Shown: positions 1 through 9,451, numbered from the stretch's first letter. The stretch: DNA of 64,000 nucleotides from Brevundimonas sp. NIBR10 (GCF_027912515.1 NZ_CP115464.1:2356001-2420000), one strand, 5' to 3'. Numbers and translations are program-made. The notes: generated by a model from the letters alone, not told the origin.

Positions 1-2457
1 CATCTTGTCGCGGATCGGCGGCACGGCCTTGAAGAAATGCCCGGCCTCCTCCACCGTCATGTCAAGGACGTCCGAGATCGACTTGCCCTTGAACACGATC
101 TCCAGGGTCTCGCGGTTGTACCGCTTGCCCTTGCAGATGTCGCAGGTGACGTAGACGTCCGGCAGGAAATGCATCTCGATCTTGATCAGGCCATCGCCCT
201 GACAGGCCTCGCAGCGACCGCCCTTGACGTTGAAGCTGAAGCGGCCGGGGCCGTATCCGCGCGCCTTGGATTCCGGCAGACCCGCATACCAGTCGCGAAT
301 CGGGCCGAAGGCGCCGGTGTAGGTCGCCGGGTTCGAGCGCGGCGTGCGGCCGATCGGGGACTGGTCGATGTCGATGACTTTGTCGAAATGCTCCAGCCCC
401 TCGATCCGGTCATAGTTGGCGGGGGCGTCGGACGCGTTGTGCAGCCGACGTGCGGCGGCCTTGTACAGGGTCTCGATCGTGAAGGTCGACTTGCCGCCGC
501 CCGACACACCGGTGACGCAGGTGAACAGGCCGACGGGGACGGCCCCGGTGACGTTCTTGAGGTTGTTGCCGGTCGCGCCGCTGATCTTCAGCATCTTCTT
601 CTTGTCGACCGGACGGCGGCCGTCCACCGGCAGTTCGATCTCGCGCTCGCCGGTCAGGTATTTGCCGGTCAGGGATTTCGGATTGGCCATCACCTCTTCC
701 GGCGTGCCCTCGGCGCAAATCTCGCCGCCATGGACGCCGGCGGCCGGACCCATGTCGATGACATAGTCGGCAGTCAGGATCGCCTCCTCGTCGTGCTCGA
801 CGACGAGGACCGAGTTACCGAGGTCACGCAGACCGCGCAGGGATTCCAGCAGGCGGGTGTTGTCGCGCTGGTGCAGGCCGATCGACGGCTCGTCCAGCAC
901 ATAGAGGACGCCCGTCAGGCCCGAGCCGATCTGTGACGCCAAGCGAATGCGCTGGCTCTCGCCGCCGGACAGGGTGCCTGAGGCGCGGGACAGAGACAGG
1001 TAGTCGAGGCCGACGTTGTTCAGGAACCGCAGGCGGTCGCCGATTTCCTTCAGGATACGCCGGCCGATCTCCATCTGTTTCTCGGTCAGTTGTTCGGGAA
1101 GGGCAGAGACCCAGTCGTAGGCCTTCTTGATCGACAGGGTCGAGATGTCGGCGATGTCGGAACCGTCGATCTTGACCGCGAGGGCCTCTGGCTTCAGCCG
1201 CTTGCCATGGCAGGCGTCGCAGGGCGTCTCTGACTGGAAGCGACCCAGTTCCTCGCGGACCCAGGCCGAATCCGTTTCCCGCCAGCGGCGGTCGAGGTTG
1301 GGGACGACGCCTTCGAACGGCTTGGAGACCTCGTATTTGCGGGCGTTGTCGTCATAGACGAACTTGATCTTCTCCGTGCCCGTGCCCTGAAGAATGACCT
1401 TCTGGGCCTTGTCGGGCAGGTCGCGCCACGGCTTGTCCATCGAGAAGCCGTAGTGCAGCGCCAGCGCCTGCAGCGTCTGGGTGTAGAGCGGCGACGGCCC
1501 GCGAGACCACGGGGCGACGGCACCCTTGTGCAGGGTCTTGTCGCGATCGGGGATCACCAGATCGGCGTCGAACGCCAGCTTGACCCCCAGGCCGTCACAG
1601 ACCGGACAGGCGCCGAAGGGGTTGTTGAACGAGAAAAGTCGGGGCTCGATCTCTGAGATCGTGAAGCCTGAAACGGGGCAGGCGAATTTCTCGGAAAAGG
1701 TGATCCGCCGGGGCTCCTGGCCCTCATCCGCATTGGCCCATTCCGCCACCGCGATGCCGTCGGCCAGACCAAGAGCGGTCTGGATCGAGTCGGCGTAGCG
1801 CGCCTCGAGCCCGCCCTTGGTGACGATCCTGTCCACGACGATGTCGATGTCGTGCTTGAACTTCTTGTCCAGCGTCGGCGCGTCCTCAACGGCGTAGAAT
1901 TGGCCGTCGATCTTGAGCCGCTGGAAGCCCGAGCGTTGCCACTCGGTCATCTCCTTCTTGTACTCACCCTTCCGGCCCCGAACGACGGGGGCCAGCAACA
2001 GAAGCCGTTCGCCGTCGGGCAGGGCGACCAGCTTGTCGACCATCTGGCTGATCGTCTGGCTCTCGATCGGCAGGCCGGTGGCGGGCGAATAGGGGACGCC
2101 CACCCGAGCCCACAGCAGGCGCATATAGTCGTGGATCTCCGTCACCGTACCGACGGTCGAGCGCGGGTTCTTGGAGGTCGTCTTCTGTTCGATCGAGATG
2201 GCGGGCGACAGACCCTCGATCAGATCGACATCCGGCTTGCCCATCAGCTCCAGGAACTGGCGGGCGTAGGCGCTCAAGCTCTCGACATAGCGCCGCTGGC
2301 CCTCGGCATAGATGGTGTCGAACGCCAGCGAGGATTTGCCTGATCCCGACAGGCCGGTCATGACGACCAGCTTCTCGCGCGGGATATCGACATCCACGCC
2401 CTTGAGGTTGTGCTCGCGCGCGCCGCGCACGCGGATGAAGTTGTGCTTTTCGGTCAT
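1..2457 (-). CDS. uvrA: UvrA, excinuclease ABC subunit A (3' end cut by window edge)
   Basis: Damage-sensing ATPase of nucleotide excision repair; it loads UvrB on distorted DNA. Read from the ATG at 2455-2457 the frame stays open for 819 codons to the window edge, out of about 950 expected, so the C-terminus is missing. Visible are the first Walker A (GLSGSGKSS) near the N-terminus, Zn-binding CPVC and CDACHGKR pairs, the LSGGESQRI signature, Walker [16 protein letters not shown], the second Walker A (GVSGGGKST) and the C-terminal zinc finger ([16 protein letters not shown]). A LexA-type box lies about 80 bases upstream, which fits SOS control. Confidence 0.97.
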   Translation of the reverse strand, partial: MTEKHNFIRVRGAREHNLKGVDVDIPREKLVVMTGLSGSGKSSLAFDTIYAEGQRRYVESLSAYARQFLELMGKPDVDLIEGLSPAISIEQKTTSKNPRSTVGTVTEIHDYMRLLWARVGVPYSPATGLPIESQTISQMVDKLVALPDGERLLLLAPVVRGRKGEYKKEMTEWQRSGFQRLKIDGQFYAVEDAPTLDKKFKHDIDIVVDRIVTKGGLEARYADSIQTALGLADGIAVAEWANADEGQEPRRITFSEKFACPVSGFTISEIEPRLFSFNNPFGACPVCDGLGVKLAFDADLVIPDRDKTLHKGAVAPWSRGPSPLYTQTLQALALHYGFSMDKPWRDLPDKAQKVILQGTGTEKIKFVYDDNARKYEVSKPFEGVVPNLDRRWRETDSAWVREELGRFQSETPCDACHGKRLKPEALAVKIDGSDIADISTLSIKKAYDWVSALPEQLTEKQMEIGRRILKEIGDRLRFLNNVGLDYLSLSRASGTLSGGESQRIRLASQIGSGLTGVLYVLDEPSIGLHQRDNTRLLESLRGLRDLGNSVLVVEHDEEAILTADYVIDMGPAAGVHGGEICAEGTPEEVMANPKSLTGKYLTGEREIELPVDGRRPVDKKKMLKISGATGNNLKNVTGAVPVGLFTCVTGVSGGGKSTFTIETLYKAAARRLHNASDAPANYDRIEGLEHFDKVIDIDQSPIGRTPRSNPATYTGAFGPIRDWYAGLPESKARGYGPGRFSFNVKGGRCEACQGDGLIKIEMHFLPDVYVTCDICKGKRYNRETLEIVFKGKSISDVLDMTVEEAGHFFKAVPPIRDKM

Positions 2458-2536
2458 GGGTCCGGGGAACGCAGGGAGCCGGACAAGGGTCCGGTGCAAC
2501 GCCACTATATGGGGACTGATCCGGCCGATTCAGCAA

Positions 2537-2551
2537 GAACAATGTGGGAAC
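2537..2551 (-). promoter_or_regulatory. LexA (SOS) box of alphaproteobacterial type upstream of uvrA
   Basis: On the minus strand the site reads GTTC, seven bases, GTTC. This is exactly the direct-repeat LexA operator known for alphaproteobacteria. It lies 80 bases before the uvrA start codon. The divergent toxin-antitoxin promoter begins only 9 bases away, so LexA could also affect that operon. Confidence 0.75.
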
Positions 2552-2559
2552 ACTGTGAC

Positions 2560-2588
2560 TTGCCATAACTTCGTAAAGTATGTATTTT
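2560..2588 (+). promoter_or_regulatory. Sigma70-like promoter of the toxin-antitoxin operon
   Basis: TTGCCA and TATTTT are separated by exactly 17 bases and lie 23 bases before the antitoxin start, with a ribosome site CAGGAG at 2598-2603. Between the boxes sits a short inverted repeat, ACTT-CGTA-AAGT, a plausible autoregulatory operator for the Phd-type antitoxin. Confidence 0.55.
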
Positions 2589-2610
2589 TCAAACTTTCAG
2601 GAGTGCCCGC

Positions 2611-2877
2611 ATGACTGATACGCTCCATGTCACGGCGACCCAGTTCCAGCGCGAGGTCAGTCGGTATCAGGACGAGGCGCTGCGCCGTCCGGTCGTGGTG
2701 ACCCGCAATGGGCGCGAGCGGACGGTCACCATATCCGCGCAGGAGTATCACCGTCTGAAACGGCGCGACCGAGAGGTGCTTGCCCTGGAGGACTTCAGCA
2801 ACGCCGATCTTGACGGGATCATGACGGCGCCGATGCATCCCGACGCCGCCGGGTTCGATCACGAGGTCGAGGGCTGA
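2611..2877 (+). CDS. Type II antitoxin, Phd/YefM family
   Basis: 88-residue protein with a typical Phd/YefM N-terminal DNA-binding fold: [17 protein letters not shown], then [26 protein letters not shown]. The acidic C-terminal tail is the usual toxin-wrapping part. It has a good ribosome site and its own promoter, and is followed without a gap by a PemK-like toxin frame. It should neutralise the toxin and repress its own operon, as known for the family. Confidence 0.82.
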   Translation: MTDTLHVTATQFQREVSRYQDEALRRPVVVTRNGRERTVTISAQEYHRLKRRDREVLALEDFSNADLDGIMTAPMHPDAAGFDHEVEG

Positions 2878-3314
2878 GCCGGCTGCCAGAACCCGCGGCG
2901 GGTCTGGTCATTCGATACGCCTACCTCTGGCAATCCGAGCACAAGGCCGGACGCGAGGAGGGTGTGAAGGACCGGCCTCGTGCCGTCGTGCTTTCCATGA
3001 CGACCGCTGCGGGGGATCGTCAGGTGGTGGTCCTGCCGATCACTCATTCGCCGCCTCGGTTGCCAGAGCATGCGATCGAAATCCCTGCTGCCACCAAGGC
3101 GCGACTTGGGCTCGATGCAGAACGATCATGGATCATGGTCACGGAAGCAAACCGCTTCGTCTGGCCAGGACCTGATCTGCGGTTCCCGCCGGGTGCGGGT
3201 CCTGGCGGGGTGGCCTACGGTGTCTTGCCCGCCGCCTTGATGAACAAGGTCCGCGAGGCGTTCAGATCGGCTGTGCTGGCCCGTCGCGCCGCCCTCGTCG
3301 CCCGCTCGGAGTAG
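2874..3314 (+). CDS. PemK/MazF-like toxin, probable non-ATG start
   Basis: The frame has no ATG near its start. The conserved-looking beginning LPEPAAGLVIRYAYLWQSE lies upstream of the first GTG (2964), so a start at 2964 would remove the first strand of the fold. The only sensible start is a CTG at 2874 that overlaps the antitoxin stop (CTGA). From there the protein has 146 residues. The KDRPRAVVLS segment followed by VVVLPITHSPP resembles PemK/MazF-type endoribonucleases. Function is inferred from these motifs and the antitoxin neighbour. The shorter GTG version has 116 residues. Confidence 0.62.
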   Translation: MSRLPEPAAGLVIRYAYLWQSEHKAGREEGVKDRPRAVVLSMTTAAGDRQVVVLPITHSPPRLPEHAIEIPAATKARLGLDAERSWIMVTEANRFVWPGPDLRFPPGAGPGGVAYGVLPAALMNKVREAFRSAVLARRAALVARSE

Positions 3315-3752
3315 TCAATCCGCGCTCAAAAATTCCCCAACGTTGAGCACCACAGTGCAGCGGTAGTCGCCGGTGCCGTCGGTGGAGCAACTGTCGATGC
3401 CGACGGTGTTCTCGACGAGGCGCTGGCCGAAGCGTTCGGTGCGGCCGGCGACGACGTATTCCGAACCTTGCGATGCGCTCCACGGACCCAAAGCGTCGTA
3501 AAAGGCGCGGGCGACCCGGCCGGTGCAGGTGAAGCGCAGGAAGTTCTCGCCCGGCTCCTTCACATAGGATTTCGTGGCGGCCGCCGCGGCGATGCAGTCG
3601 GCATAGAATGCAGCCTGGGGCGGTGCGGGCTCGCCGGCTGAGCGGGCGAGATCCGGCTCGCCGGGCGGGCCGTCGGATTCGCCGCCCATCGAGGCGCAGG
3701 CCGTGGTCGACAGGGCGGCGGCGAGGCAGGTGGCTAGCGGAACGATACGCAT
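3315..3752 (-). CDS. Small exported lipoprotein of unknown function
   Basis: 145-residue protein with a signal peptide ending in a lipobox (LSTTAC, acyl Cys near residue 19). The remainder holds four further cysteines, among them YRCTV near the C-terminus, so disulphides are likely in the periplasm. No recognised domain. It converges on the toxin gene, with stop codons abutting. Confidence 0.7.
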   Translation of the reverse strand: MRIVPLATCLAAALSTTACASMGGESDGPPGEPDLARSAGEPAPPQAAFYADCIAAAAATKSYVKEPGENFLRFTCTGRVARAFYDALGPWSASQGSEYVVAGRTERFGQRLVENTVGIDSCSTDGTGDYRCTVVLNVGEFLSAD

Positions 3753-3877
3753 GGTTGGGTCTCCTGACGTCAGCCTGTCACACAGCCGTGTTCAGAGCCA
3801 GACACCGTCGCGCTTGCATCGGTCGGCAGGTGAAGCCATCTTTGACCGATCGCGATCCTGCGAGGAGACCTGAGCCC

Positions 3878-4006
3878 ATGATCATCGCCCTGGAAATCGG
3901 CGCCGCCCTTTCCGCATCCGCGATGTTGATGGTTCTCTATGTCTCGTCCCTCCCCAAGCCCAAGCGGGTCAAGGTCCACATCCAGGACAGGCGTACCCGC
4001 CGCTAA
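3878..4006 (+). CDS. Possible 42-residue single-span membrane protein
   Basis: ATG with a good ribosome site (GAGGAG at 3862-3867). It encodes a hydrophobic stretch IALEIGAALSASAMLMVLYV followed by a very basic tail (KPKRVKVHIQDRRTRR), as in small inner-membrane proteins. The ABC-F start codon lies inside it in another frame, so one of the two starts may be wrong or the two are translationally coupled. No family recognised. Confidence 0.45.
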   Translation: MIIALEIGAALSASAMLMVLYVSSLPKPKRVKVHIQDRRTRR

Positions 4007-5630
4007 GCCGGGTGCCGTCCTCGATCGGGTTACCGTCCGCACGCCGGACGGGTCCACACTCCTCGACAATCTGAGCCTCGCTTTCAGCGGCGAACGAACC
4101 GGCGTGGTCGGGCGCAACGGTGTCGGCAAGTCCACGCTGCTGCGCGTGCTCGTCGGCGAGCAGCCGGTGTCCGAGGGGACGGTCTGGCGCGGCGGCTCGG
4201 TCGGCGTCCTGGCCCAGAGGGTCAATCCTTCTCCCGACGAAACGGTGGCTCTGACACTCGGCGTAGCAGATGGTTGGGCGGTGGTCGCTCGGGTGCTGGC
4301 GGGCGAGGGGACCGCCAAGGATCTGGCAGAAGCCGATTGGGGTCTGGATGCGCGGATTGAGGATGCTCTGGAACAGGTCGGGCTGGCAGGCCTCGACCTG
4401 TCGCGCGCGACGGCCAGCCTGAGCGGCGGGGAGCAGACGCGGGTACGACTGGCGGGCTTGTTGATCGCCGCACCGGATCTGTTGCTGCTCGATGAGCCGA
4501 CGAACCATCTCGACGCCGAGGGCCGGGCTATTGTGGCGCAGGTTCTGGGGCGCTGGACCGGCGGGGCGGTGGTGGTCAGCCACGATCGCGAACTGCTGCG
4601 GCGGATGGACCGGATCGTCGAACTGTCGAGCCTGGGGGCGTCGGTCGATGGCGGCAACTACGACCTCTATCTCGAACGCAAGACAGCGGAGCGGGCTGCG
4701 GCGGAGCGGGAGTTGGCGACGGCCGGGCGCGAGGTCGAGCGGGCGCAGCGCGAGGGGGCTCGCGCAATGGAGAAGAAGGCGCGGCGGGATCGGGCCGGTC
4801 GGGCCTTCGCGGCTTCGGGCTCGGCACCCAAGATCGCGCTGGGGATGATGGCCGAACGGGCCGAAGGCTCCGGTGCCCGTGAAGGTCGGCTGGCCGAACG
4901 ACGCCTGGAAGGGGCCGAGGCCGCGCTGGCTGAGGCCCGGGCGCGCGTCGAACGGGTCCGCGAGCTCTCCATTCCGATGCCTTCGTCGGGGCTGGCGGCG
5001 GGGCGGACCGTGCTGCGGATGGACGAGGCCGTCTGGGCGACGCCGCAGGGGCGACGGATCGTCGGGCCGCTCGACCTGTCGATCACGGGACCCCGGCGGG
5101 TGGCGATCACCGGTCCGAACGGGGCCGGCAAGACCACCCTGCTGCGGTTGGCGGTTGGGCTGCTGGAACCGACGTCCGGCAGCGTCGAACGACCGGTGCG
5201 CGCGGCCATCCTGGATCAGGATGTCGGCCTGCTGCATGCCGGCGAAACACTGGTCGAGGCGTTCCGGCGCCTCAACCCCGAGGCCACGGATCAGGACGCG
5301 CGTGCGGCCCTGGCGCGGTTCCTGTTCCGCAACGTCGCCGGCGACAAGCGGGTCGAGGGCCTGTCAGGCGGCGAGCGGTTGAGGGCAGGCCTGGCCTGTG
5401 TCCTCGGAGGCGCCCGGCCGGCGCAGCTTCTCGTGCTGGACGAACCGACCAACCATCTCGACCTCGACGCGATCGAGGCGGTGGAGGCAGCGCTCCGGGC
5501 CTATGACGGTGCCCTGATGGTGGTCAGTCATGATGCCGCGTTTGTGGAGGCGATTGAGGTGGATGAAGTGATCGGGCTCGACGGTGCGGAGGCGCGAGGC
5601 CGTGGAACAGCGGTGATTGATCCGAGTTGA
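3939..5630 (+). CDS. ABC-F family ATP-binding protein (two ABC domains, no membrane part)
   Basis: 563 residues with two ATPase modules. The first has Walker A GRNGVGKST, signature LSGGEQTRVRLA and Walker B LLLLDEPTNHLD. The second has GPNGAGKTT, LSGGERLRAGLA and LLVLDEPTNHLD. A charged linker full of Ala, Glu and Arg separates them. This is the ABC-F layout; such proteins act on ribosomes in translation or antibiotic protection. The only in-frame ATG (3939) lies within the preceding small frame and adds about 24 low-complexity residues before the conserved part, so the start is uncertain. Confidence 0.9.
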   Translation: MSRPSPSPSGSRSTSRTGVPAAKPGAVLDRVTVRTPDGSTLLDNLSLAFSGERTGVVGRNGVGKSTLLRVLVGEQPVSEGTVWRGGSVGVLAQRVNPSPDETVALTLGVADGWAVVARVLAGEGTAKDLAEADWGLDARIEDALEQVGLAGLDLSRATASLSGGEQTRVRLAGLLIAAPDLLLLDEPTNHLDAEGRAIVAQVLGRWTGGAVVVSHDRELLRRMDRIVELSSLGASVDGGNYDLYLERKTAERAAAERELATAGREVERAQREGARAMEKKARRDRAGRAFAASGSAPKIALGMMAERAEGSGAREGRLAERRLEGAEAALAEARARVERVRELSIPMPSSGLAAGRTVLRMDEAVWATPQGRRIVGPLDLSITGPRRVAITGPNGAGKTTLLRLAVGLLEPTSGSVERPVRAAILDQDVGLLHAGETLVEAFRRLNPEATDQDARAALARFLFRNVAGDKRVEGLSGGERLRAGLACVLGGARPAQLLVLDEPTNHLDLDAIEAVEAALRAYDGALMVVSHDAAFVEAIEVDEVIGLDGAEARGRGTAVIDPS

Positions 5631-5636
5631 GTTCGC

Positions 5637-5813
5637 ATGACCAGGAATGATGATACACCGACCATCATTGAACCTCTGAAGCCGGAGGCTGTGGACGGCT
5701 ATGTCGAGGCGGTCGATCCTCCGGAAGCCAAGCTGAAAATGACCCCGGATGCCGCCGAAATAAGCGGATTGAGGCTTATGGATGCGGCCACCAAGGCTCG
5801 CGACAAGCCCTGA
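5637..5813 (+). CDS. Short acidic protein of unknown function (58 residues)
   Basis: Begins with ATG six bases after the ABC-F stop and runs to TGA at 5811-5813. The sequence (MTRNDDTPTIIEPLKPEAV at its start, DAATKARDKP at its end) is soluble, acidic and without cysteine or membrane segments. It could be co-transcribed with the ABC-F gene. No family recognised; real coding status is likely but unproven. Confidence 0.45.
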   Translation: MTRNDDTPTIIEPLKPEAVDGYVEAVDPPEAKLKMTPDAAEISGLRLMDAATKARDKP

Positions 5814-5878
5814 GGCCACGGCGGGTCAAAGGCGTTTGTTGCACTCACCGAAGGCGGCGCTGTGTGCCCGCGCAGGGC

Positions 5879-7462
5879 CTAGCCCCAGGCTTCGACCGTC
5901 CCGCGTCGTCGGGCCGGCGCGGCGGCAGCGATCACCGTTCGGGGTTCGGGTTCGGCCTTGCCGAACAGCCAGCCCTGGCCGTAGTCGACGCCAAGGTCGC
6001 GCAGGATGTCGGCCTGGTCTTGGGTCTCCACAAACTCGGCGATGGTGGTCAGGTCCAATGATCCGCACATCTCGACCAGGTGGGCGATCAGGGTGCGGGC
6101 GCGGGCGTCGGATCCCAGCCCCCTGACGAACTTGCCGTCGATCTTGACGGTGTCGACCGACAGGCCGTGGATATAGTCGAACGAAGCGGCGCCGGCACCG
6201 AAGTCGTCGATGCAGATCTGGATACCCGCCTGGCGCAGGGCACCCAGCCGGCGATTGGCGGCTCCGATGTCGGCCAGGGCGGCGGATTCGGTGACCTCGA
6301 CGATCAGGCGACGACGATCCTGAGGCATGGCGGCGGTCATGCGCAGCAGGTGTTGGACGTAGGCATCGTCGGCCAGGGAAGCGCCCGAGACGTTGACGGC
6401 GATCTTCAGCAGGCCCGAACCGGGCTGGCGCAGGCGCTGGATAGCCTTTTCCGCGACGGCCAGGTCGAATCCCTCGATCAGCGCGAGTTCCTCGGCCATC
6501 TGGATGGTCTGGCCTGGGCTTCCCCAGCCGAAGCGGGCCAGGGCCTCGAAATGGTGGACCGCCCCGGTGTCGAGGGCCACGATCGGCTGATAATGCAGAG
6601 CGAAATCGCGCCCCCGGACCATGGCGCGAAACTGGTCGGCCTCGCGCAGGGTGCGAGCCAGGGCGGCGTCGAAAGCCTCGTCGGGACGACTGTCGCATCC
6701 GTCGACCAGGCAGCTCTGGATGGCGAAGCGCAGGGCGCGAAGGGCGTTGACCGGTGACGCTCCCGACAGGTCGGCGATCGAGCCGGTGACATCGACGTCC
6801 AGGCCTTCGTCGCGTGCCAGCTCCCCGACCTCGCCGAGGATGTCGCGCGTGTCATTCTGGTCGCGCAGTACGGCATAGCGATCTTCCGTCAGTCGTGACG
6901 CCGCGCCGCCGACAGACGCCGATTGCAGCGCCGCTTCAATCCGGGCGGCGGCTCGCATGTTCTCCGTGCCAGACGCCTTCAGGCCGGCGACATCGACAAA
7001 GGCGACGGCCAGACTGGCGGGTTCGCCACCGGCCAGGACCGTCCTCGCGCGAGCGAGGAAGGCTTCCGCATCGATCAGTTCGGCGGGCCGTGCCTCTTCC
7101 TGGGAGGACGCCAAGGTGAAGGCCGGGCCTTCGTAGCGGATCGAACAGGAAATGCTCGGCGCGAGATCAGGCAGGACGAAGGCGGCCAGGGTCGCGCGAC
7201 GGACCCTGCCTTGGCCGCACGCCATGAGGATTTCCATTGGGGCGAGCCGACCCCCGGGTTCCAGGGCGGAGAGGGCGGCGGCGACCGCTTCGGGTCGGTG
7301 TACGATCAGGGCGTCGAATGGGCGGCCATGAAGGCTGGCCGGGGTCACATTGCTGGTCGGGCCGGCCCCGAGCGCGAACGTGACGGACCCGTCCGGCTGC
7401 ATCTCGATCAGCAGATCGCCCGATGCGAAGGCGAAACCCAGAAGGCGGTGGCGAAGCTGCAT
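5879..7462 (-). CDS. EAL-domain cyclic-di-GMP phosphodiesterase with degenerate GGDEF-like region
   Basis: 527 residues. The C-terminal half is an EAL domain: EAL in HFEALAR (about residue 303), NVSG, EVTESA, IDDFGAG (about 418), KIDGKF, AEFVE and GQGW, so the known metal and substrate residues appear intact. Residues about 130-270 look like a decayed GGDEF domain, with RLTEDRYAVL where RLGGDEFAVL is usual. The N-terminus is unassigned. Predicted to hydrolyse c-di-GMP. Its place just downstream of flbY-cheL-flgI suggests a role in motility, but it is separated by about 90 bases and may have its own promoter. Confidence 0.85.
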   Translation of the reverse strand: MQLRHRLLGFAFASGDLLIEMQPDGSVTFALGAGPTSNVTPASLHGRPFDALIVHRPEAVAAALSALEPGGRLAPMEILMACGQGRVRRATLAAFVLPDLAPSISCSIRYEGPAFTLASSQEEARPAELIDAEAFLARARTVLAGGEPASLAVAFVDVAGLKASGTENMRAAARIEAALQSASVGGAASRLTEDRYAVLRDQNDTRDILGEVGELARDEGLDVDVTGSIADLSGASPVNALRALRFAIQSCLVDGCDSRPDEAFDAALARTLREADQFRAMVRGRDFALHYQPIVALDTGAVHHFEALARFGWGSPGQTIQMAEELALIEGFDLAVAEKAIQRLRQPGSGLLKIAVNVSGASLADDAYVQHLLRMTAAMPQDRRRLIVEVTESAALADIGAANRRLGALRQAGIQICIDDFGAGAASFDYIHGLSVDTVKIDGKFVRGLGSDARARTLIAHLVEMCGSLDLTTIAEFVETQDQADILRDLGVDYGQGWLFGKAEPEPRTVIAAAAPARRRGTVEAWG

Positions 7463-7551
7463 TCTCGAAATCTAACCCACAAAAGGTTTAGGCTTCGCCG
7501 TCCAGAAGGGTTAACCGGCTGGTTTGCCGTGTTCAATCTCCCGCATGGACC

Positions 7552-7995
7552 TCAGGCGCTGCGGTTCAATGTGATGGCGCGGCCGTCACCCTGATAGGCG
7601 CGGCCCGTCGCGCCGTAACCGGTGCCCATGGCGCGGGCCCCGGCGACCTCGGCGGCGATCGTCTGGATCAGGCCTTCGGAGATGATTCGGGCGGCCTCGA
7701 CGGCGCGGGCGTGTCTGGCGAGCACCGCCTCGAACCGTTCGGTCGCGCGGATCAGGGCCATGCGTTCGCTGCTCGGGGCCTGAGACATCAGGCCGGGCGC
7801 GGCCTTCAGCTGGGCGGACTCTCGGCGATACTGATTGGTCAGGTCCTGGGTCTGGGGCAGGCTGGCCACGACATCGCCGGGACGCCGTTCGGCGAAGGCA
7901 CGGGTCTCGGCCTCAAGCCGTTCAGTCAAACGGTCGGTCAGAGCGACAAGGCGTCGCGCATGGGCTGTTGCGGTGATGGGGTCCGAGGCGTTCAC
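7552..7995 (-). CDS. flbY: FlbY-like flagellar protein
   Basis: 147-residue, alanine- and arginine-rich, mostly helical protein at the end of the flgI-cheL operon; its start overlaps the cheL stop by four bases. In Caulobacter the gene in this position is called flbY (a flagellar protein with FlgN-like character). Assignment rests on gene order and overall helical character rather than on a catalytic motif. Confidence 0.7.
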   Translation of the reverse strand: MNASDPITATAHARRLVALTDRLTERLEAETRAFAERRPGDVVASLPQTQDLTNQYRRESAQLKAAPGLMSQAPSSERMALIRATERFEAVLARHARAVEAARIISEGLIQTIAAEVAGARAMGTGYGATGRAYQGDGRAITLNRSA

Positions 7996-8291
7996 CGGCC
8001 CTGCTCCTGCATCTTGATCATCTCGGCCATGACCGTGTCGGTCAGGCCGATACCGCCGGCCTTGACGGTCTGTTTGGCCATGGCATCGATGAGGAAGCTG
8101 CGCCAGGTGGCCTCGGCCTCGCCGCCGCCGAACATGCCGTCGGTCGACAGGCCCTCGAACATCGGCTTCATCATCTGCGACATGAAGCTGGTCTCGAAGT
8201 CCTCAGCGGTGCGGCGCATCCGGGCGGTTTGAGCCAGCTGGGCCGGGGTGGGCGCGATGGCGGCGAGGGGAGAGGTGACTTCGATCATCAC
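7992..8291 (-). CDS. cheL: CheL, rod-binding (FlgJ N-terminal type) protein
   Basis: 99-residue protein with the Rod-binding domain pattern: AEDFETSFMSQMMKPMFEGL, then TWRSFLIDAMAKQTVKAGGIGL. It corresponds to the N-terminal half of FlgJ without the muramidase, as usual in alphaproteobacteria where it is called CheL. It helps flagellar rod assembly in the periplasm. It overlaps both flgI and flbY by four bases. Confidence 0.85.
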   Translation of the reverse strand: MMIEVTSPLAAIAPTPAQLAQTARMRRTAEDFETSFMSQMMKPMFEGLSTDGMFGGGEAEATWRSFLIDAMAKQTVKAGGIGLTDTVMAEMIKMQEQGR

Positions 8292-9400
8292 ATCACCTCG
8301 ATTTCGGCCTGGAGGGCACCGGCGGCCTTGATGGCCTGGAGGATGGAGATCATGTCGCGCGGCGAGACGCCCAGGGCGTTCAGGCCATTGACCAGGGTGG
8401 AGAGCGAGGTTCCGCCGTTCACGAGCCTGATCTCGCGGCCGAGTTCCTCCTCGACCGTCACGTCGGACTGGGGGACGACGGCGGTCTGGCCCTGACTGAA
8501 GGGGGCCGGCTGGCTGACCTGGGGGCTTTCCTGAACGGAGATGGTCAGGTTGCCTTGCGCGATGGCGACGGTGGAGACCCGTACCGCCTCGCCCATGACG
8601 ATGACGCCGTTGACCTCGTCGATGATCACCTTGGCGGGCACGTCGACGGCGACGGGCAGGTTCTCGACCCGGCTGATGAAGCCCGCCATGCCGAGCTGGG
8701 CCGGCGCGCGCAGGGCGATGACCGAACCGTTCTCTGCCAAGGCCGTGCCGGGATAGGTCTGGTTGATGGCGGCGGCGACCCGCTGGGCCGTGGTGAAGTC
8801 GGGATTGCGCAGGGTCAGGCGAACCTCGGCCATGCCGTCCAGGTTGAAACCGGTCTCGGCCTCGACCGTGGCACCCGAGGCGATGCGTCCGGCGGTCGGC
8901 ACGCCGCGTGTGACGGACGATCCCGAACCGCCCGAGCCGGAGACCGAACCGGTCTGGACCGACCCTTGCGCCACCGCATAGACCTGACCGTCGGCCCCTT
9001 GCAGGCTGGTGACGATCAAGGTCCCGCCCAGCAGGCTCTTGGCGTCGCCCAGGCTGGCGACAGCGACATCGATGCGGGCGCCCGGCGTGGCGAAGGGGGG
9101 CAGTTCGGCGGTGACCAGGACGGCGGCGGTGTTCTTGGTGTTGGCGTTGGCACCGCGGATATTGACGCCCAGCCGCTCGGTCATCCCCTCCAGTGACTGA
9201 CGGGTGAAGGGGGCGTTACGCAGCGAGTCGCCGGTGCCGTTAAGGCCGACGACGAGGCCGTATCCGACCAACTGGTTGGTGCGGACGCCTTCGACCGAGG
9301 CGATGTCCTTGATGCGGGACTGGGCAAGCGCCCCGCCGGCGCAGGCCATCATCGCCAGGACGGCGAGGGGAGCGATCAGGCGGGTAAGCAACTTCTGCAT
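8288..9400 (-). CDS. flgI: FlgI, flagellar P-ring protein
   Basis: 370 residues with a cleavable signal peptide (cleavage after ALA, about residue 26), then SRIKDIASVEGVRTNQLVGYG and GLVVGLNGTGDSL, hallmarks of FlgI. It forms the P-ring around the rod in the peptidoglycan layer. The length is normal. It is first gene of the operon flgI-cheL-flbY, divergent from fliX, with a sigma54-type promoter 38 bases upstream. Confidence 0.96.
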   Translation of the reverse strand: MQKLLTRLIAPLAVLAMMACAGGALAQSRIKDIASVEGVRTNQLVGYGLVVGLNGTGDSLRNAPFTRQSLEGMTERLGVNIRGANANTKNTAAVLVTAELPPFATPGARIDVAVASLGDAKSLLGGTLIVTSLQGADGQVYAVAQGSVQTGSVSGSGGSGSSVTRGVPTAGRIASGATVEAETGFNLDGMAEVRLTLRNPDFTTAQRVAAAINQTYPGTALAENGSVIALRAPAQLGMAGFISRVENLPVAVDVPAKVIIDEVNGVIVMGEAVRVSTVAIAQGNLTISVQESPQVSQPAPFSQGQTAVVPQSDVTVEEELGREIRLVNGGTSLSTLVNGLNALGVSPRDMISILQAIKAAGALQAEIEVM

Positions 9401-9437
9401 CGGGCAGCGATCCTGGAGGACTGACGTCGCGTCTCAT

Positions 9438-9451
9438 GCGAAGGCCGTGCC
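9438..9451 (-). promoter_or_regulatory. Sigma54-type promoter of flgI operon
   Basis: On the minus strand the sequence is GGCACGGCCTTCGC: GG and GC are separated by exactly ten bases, and GGCACG matches the -24 consensus perfectly. It would place the transcript start about 26 bases before flgI. In Caulobacter flgI is a late, sigma54-dependent flagellar gene, which agrees. Confidence 0.7.

Noticed and set aside
2566..2590. loxP-like start ATAACTTCGTA near the antitoxin promoter
   Set aside because: Only 11 bases match one arm and there is no second inverted arm; it overlaps promoter elements and is best seen as chance.
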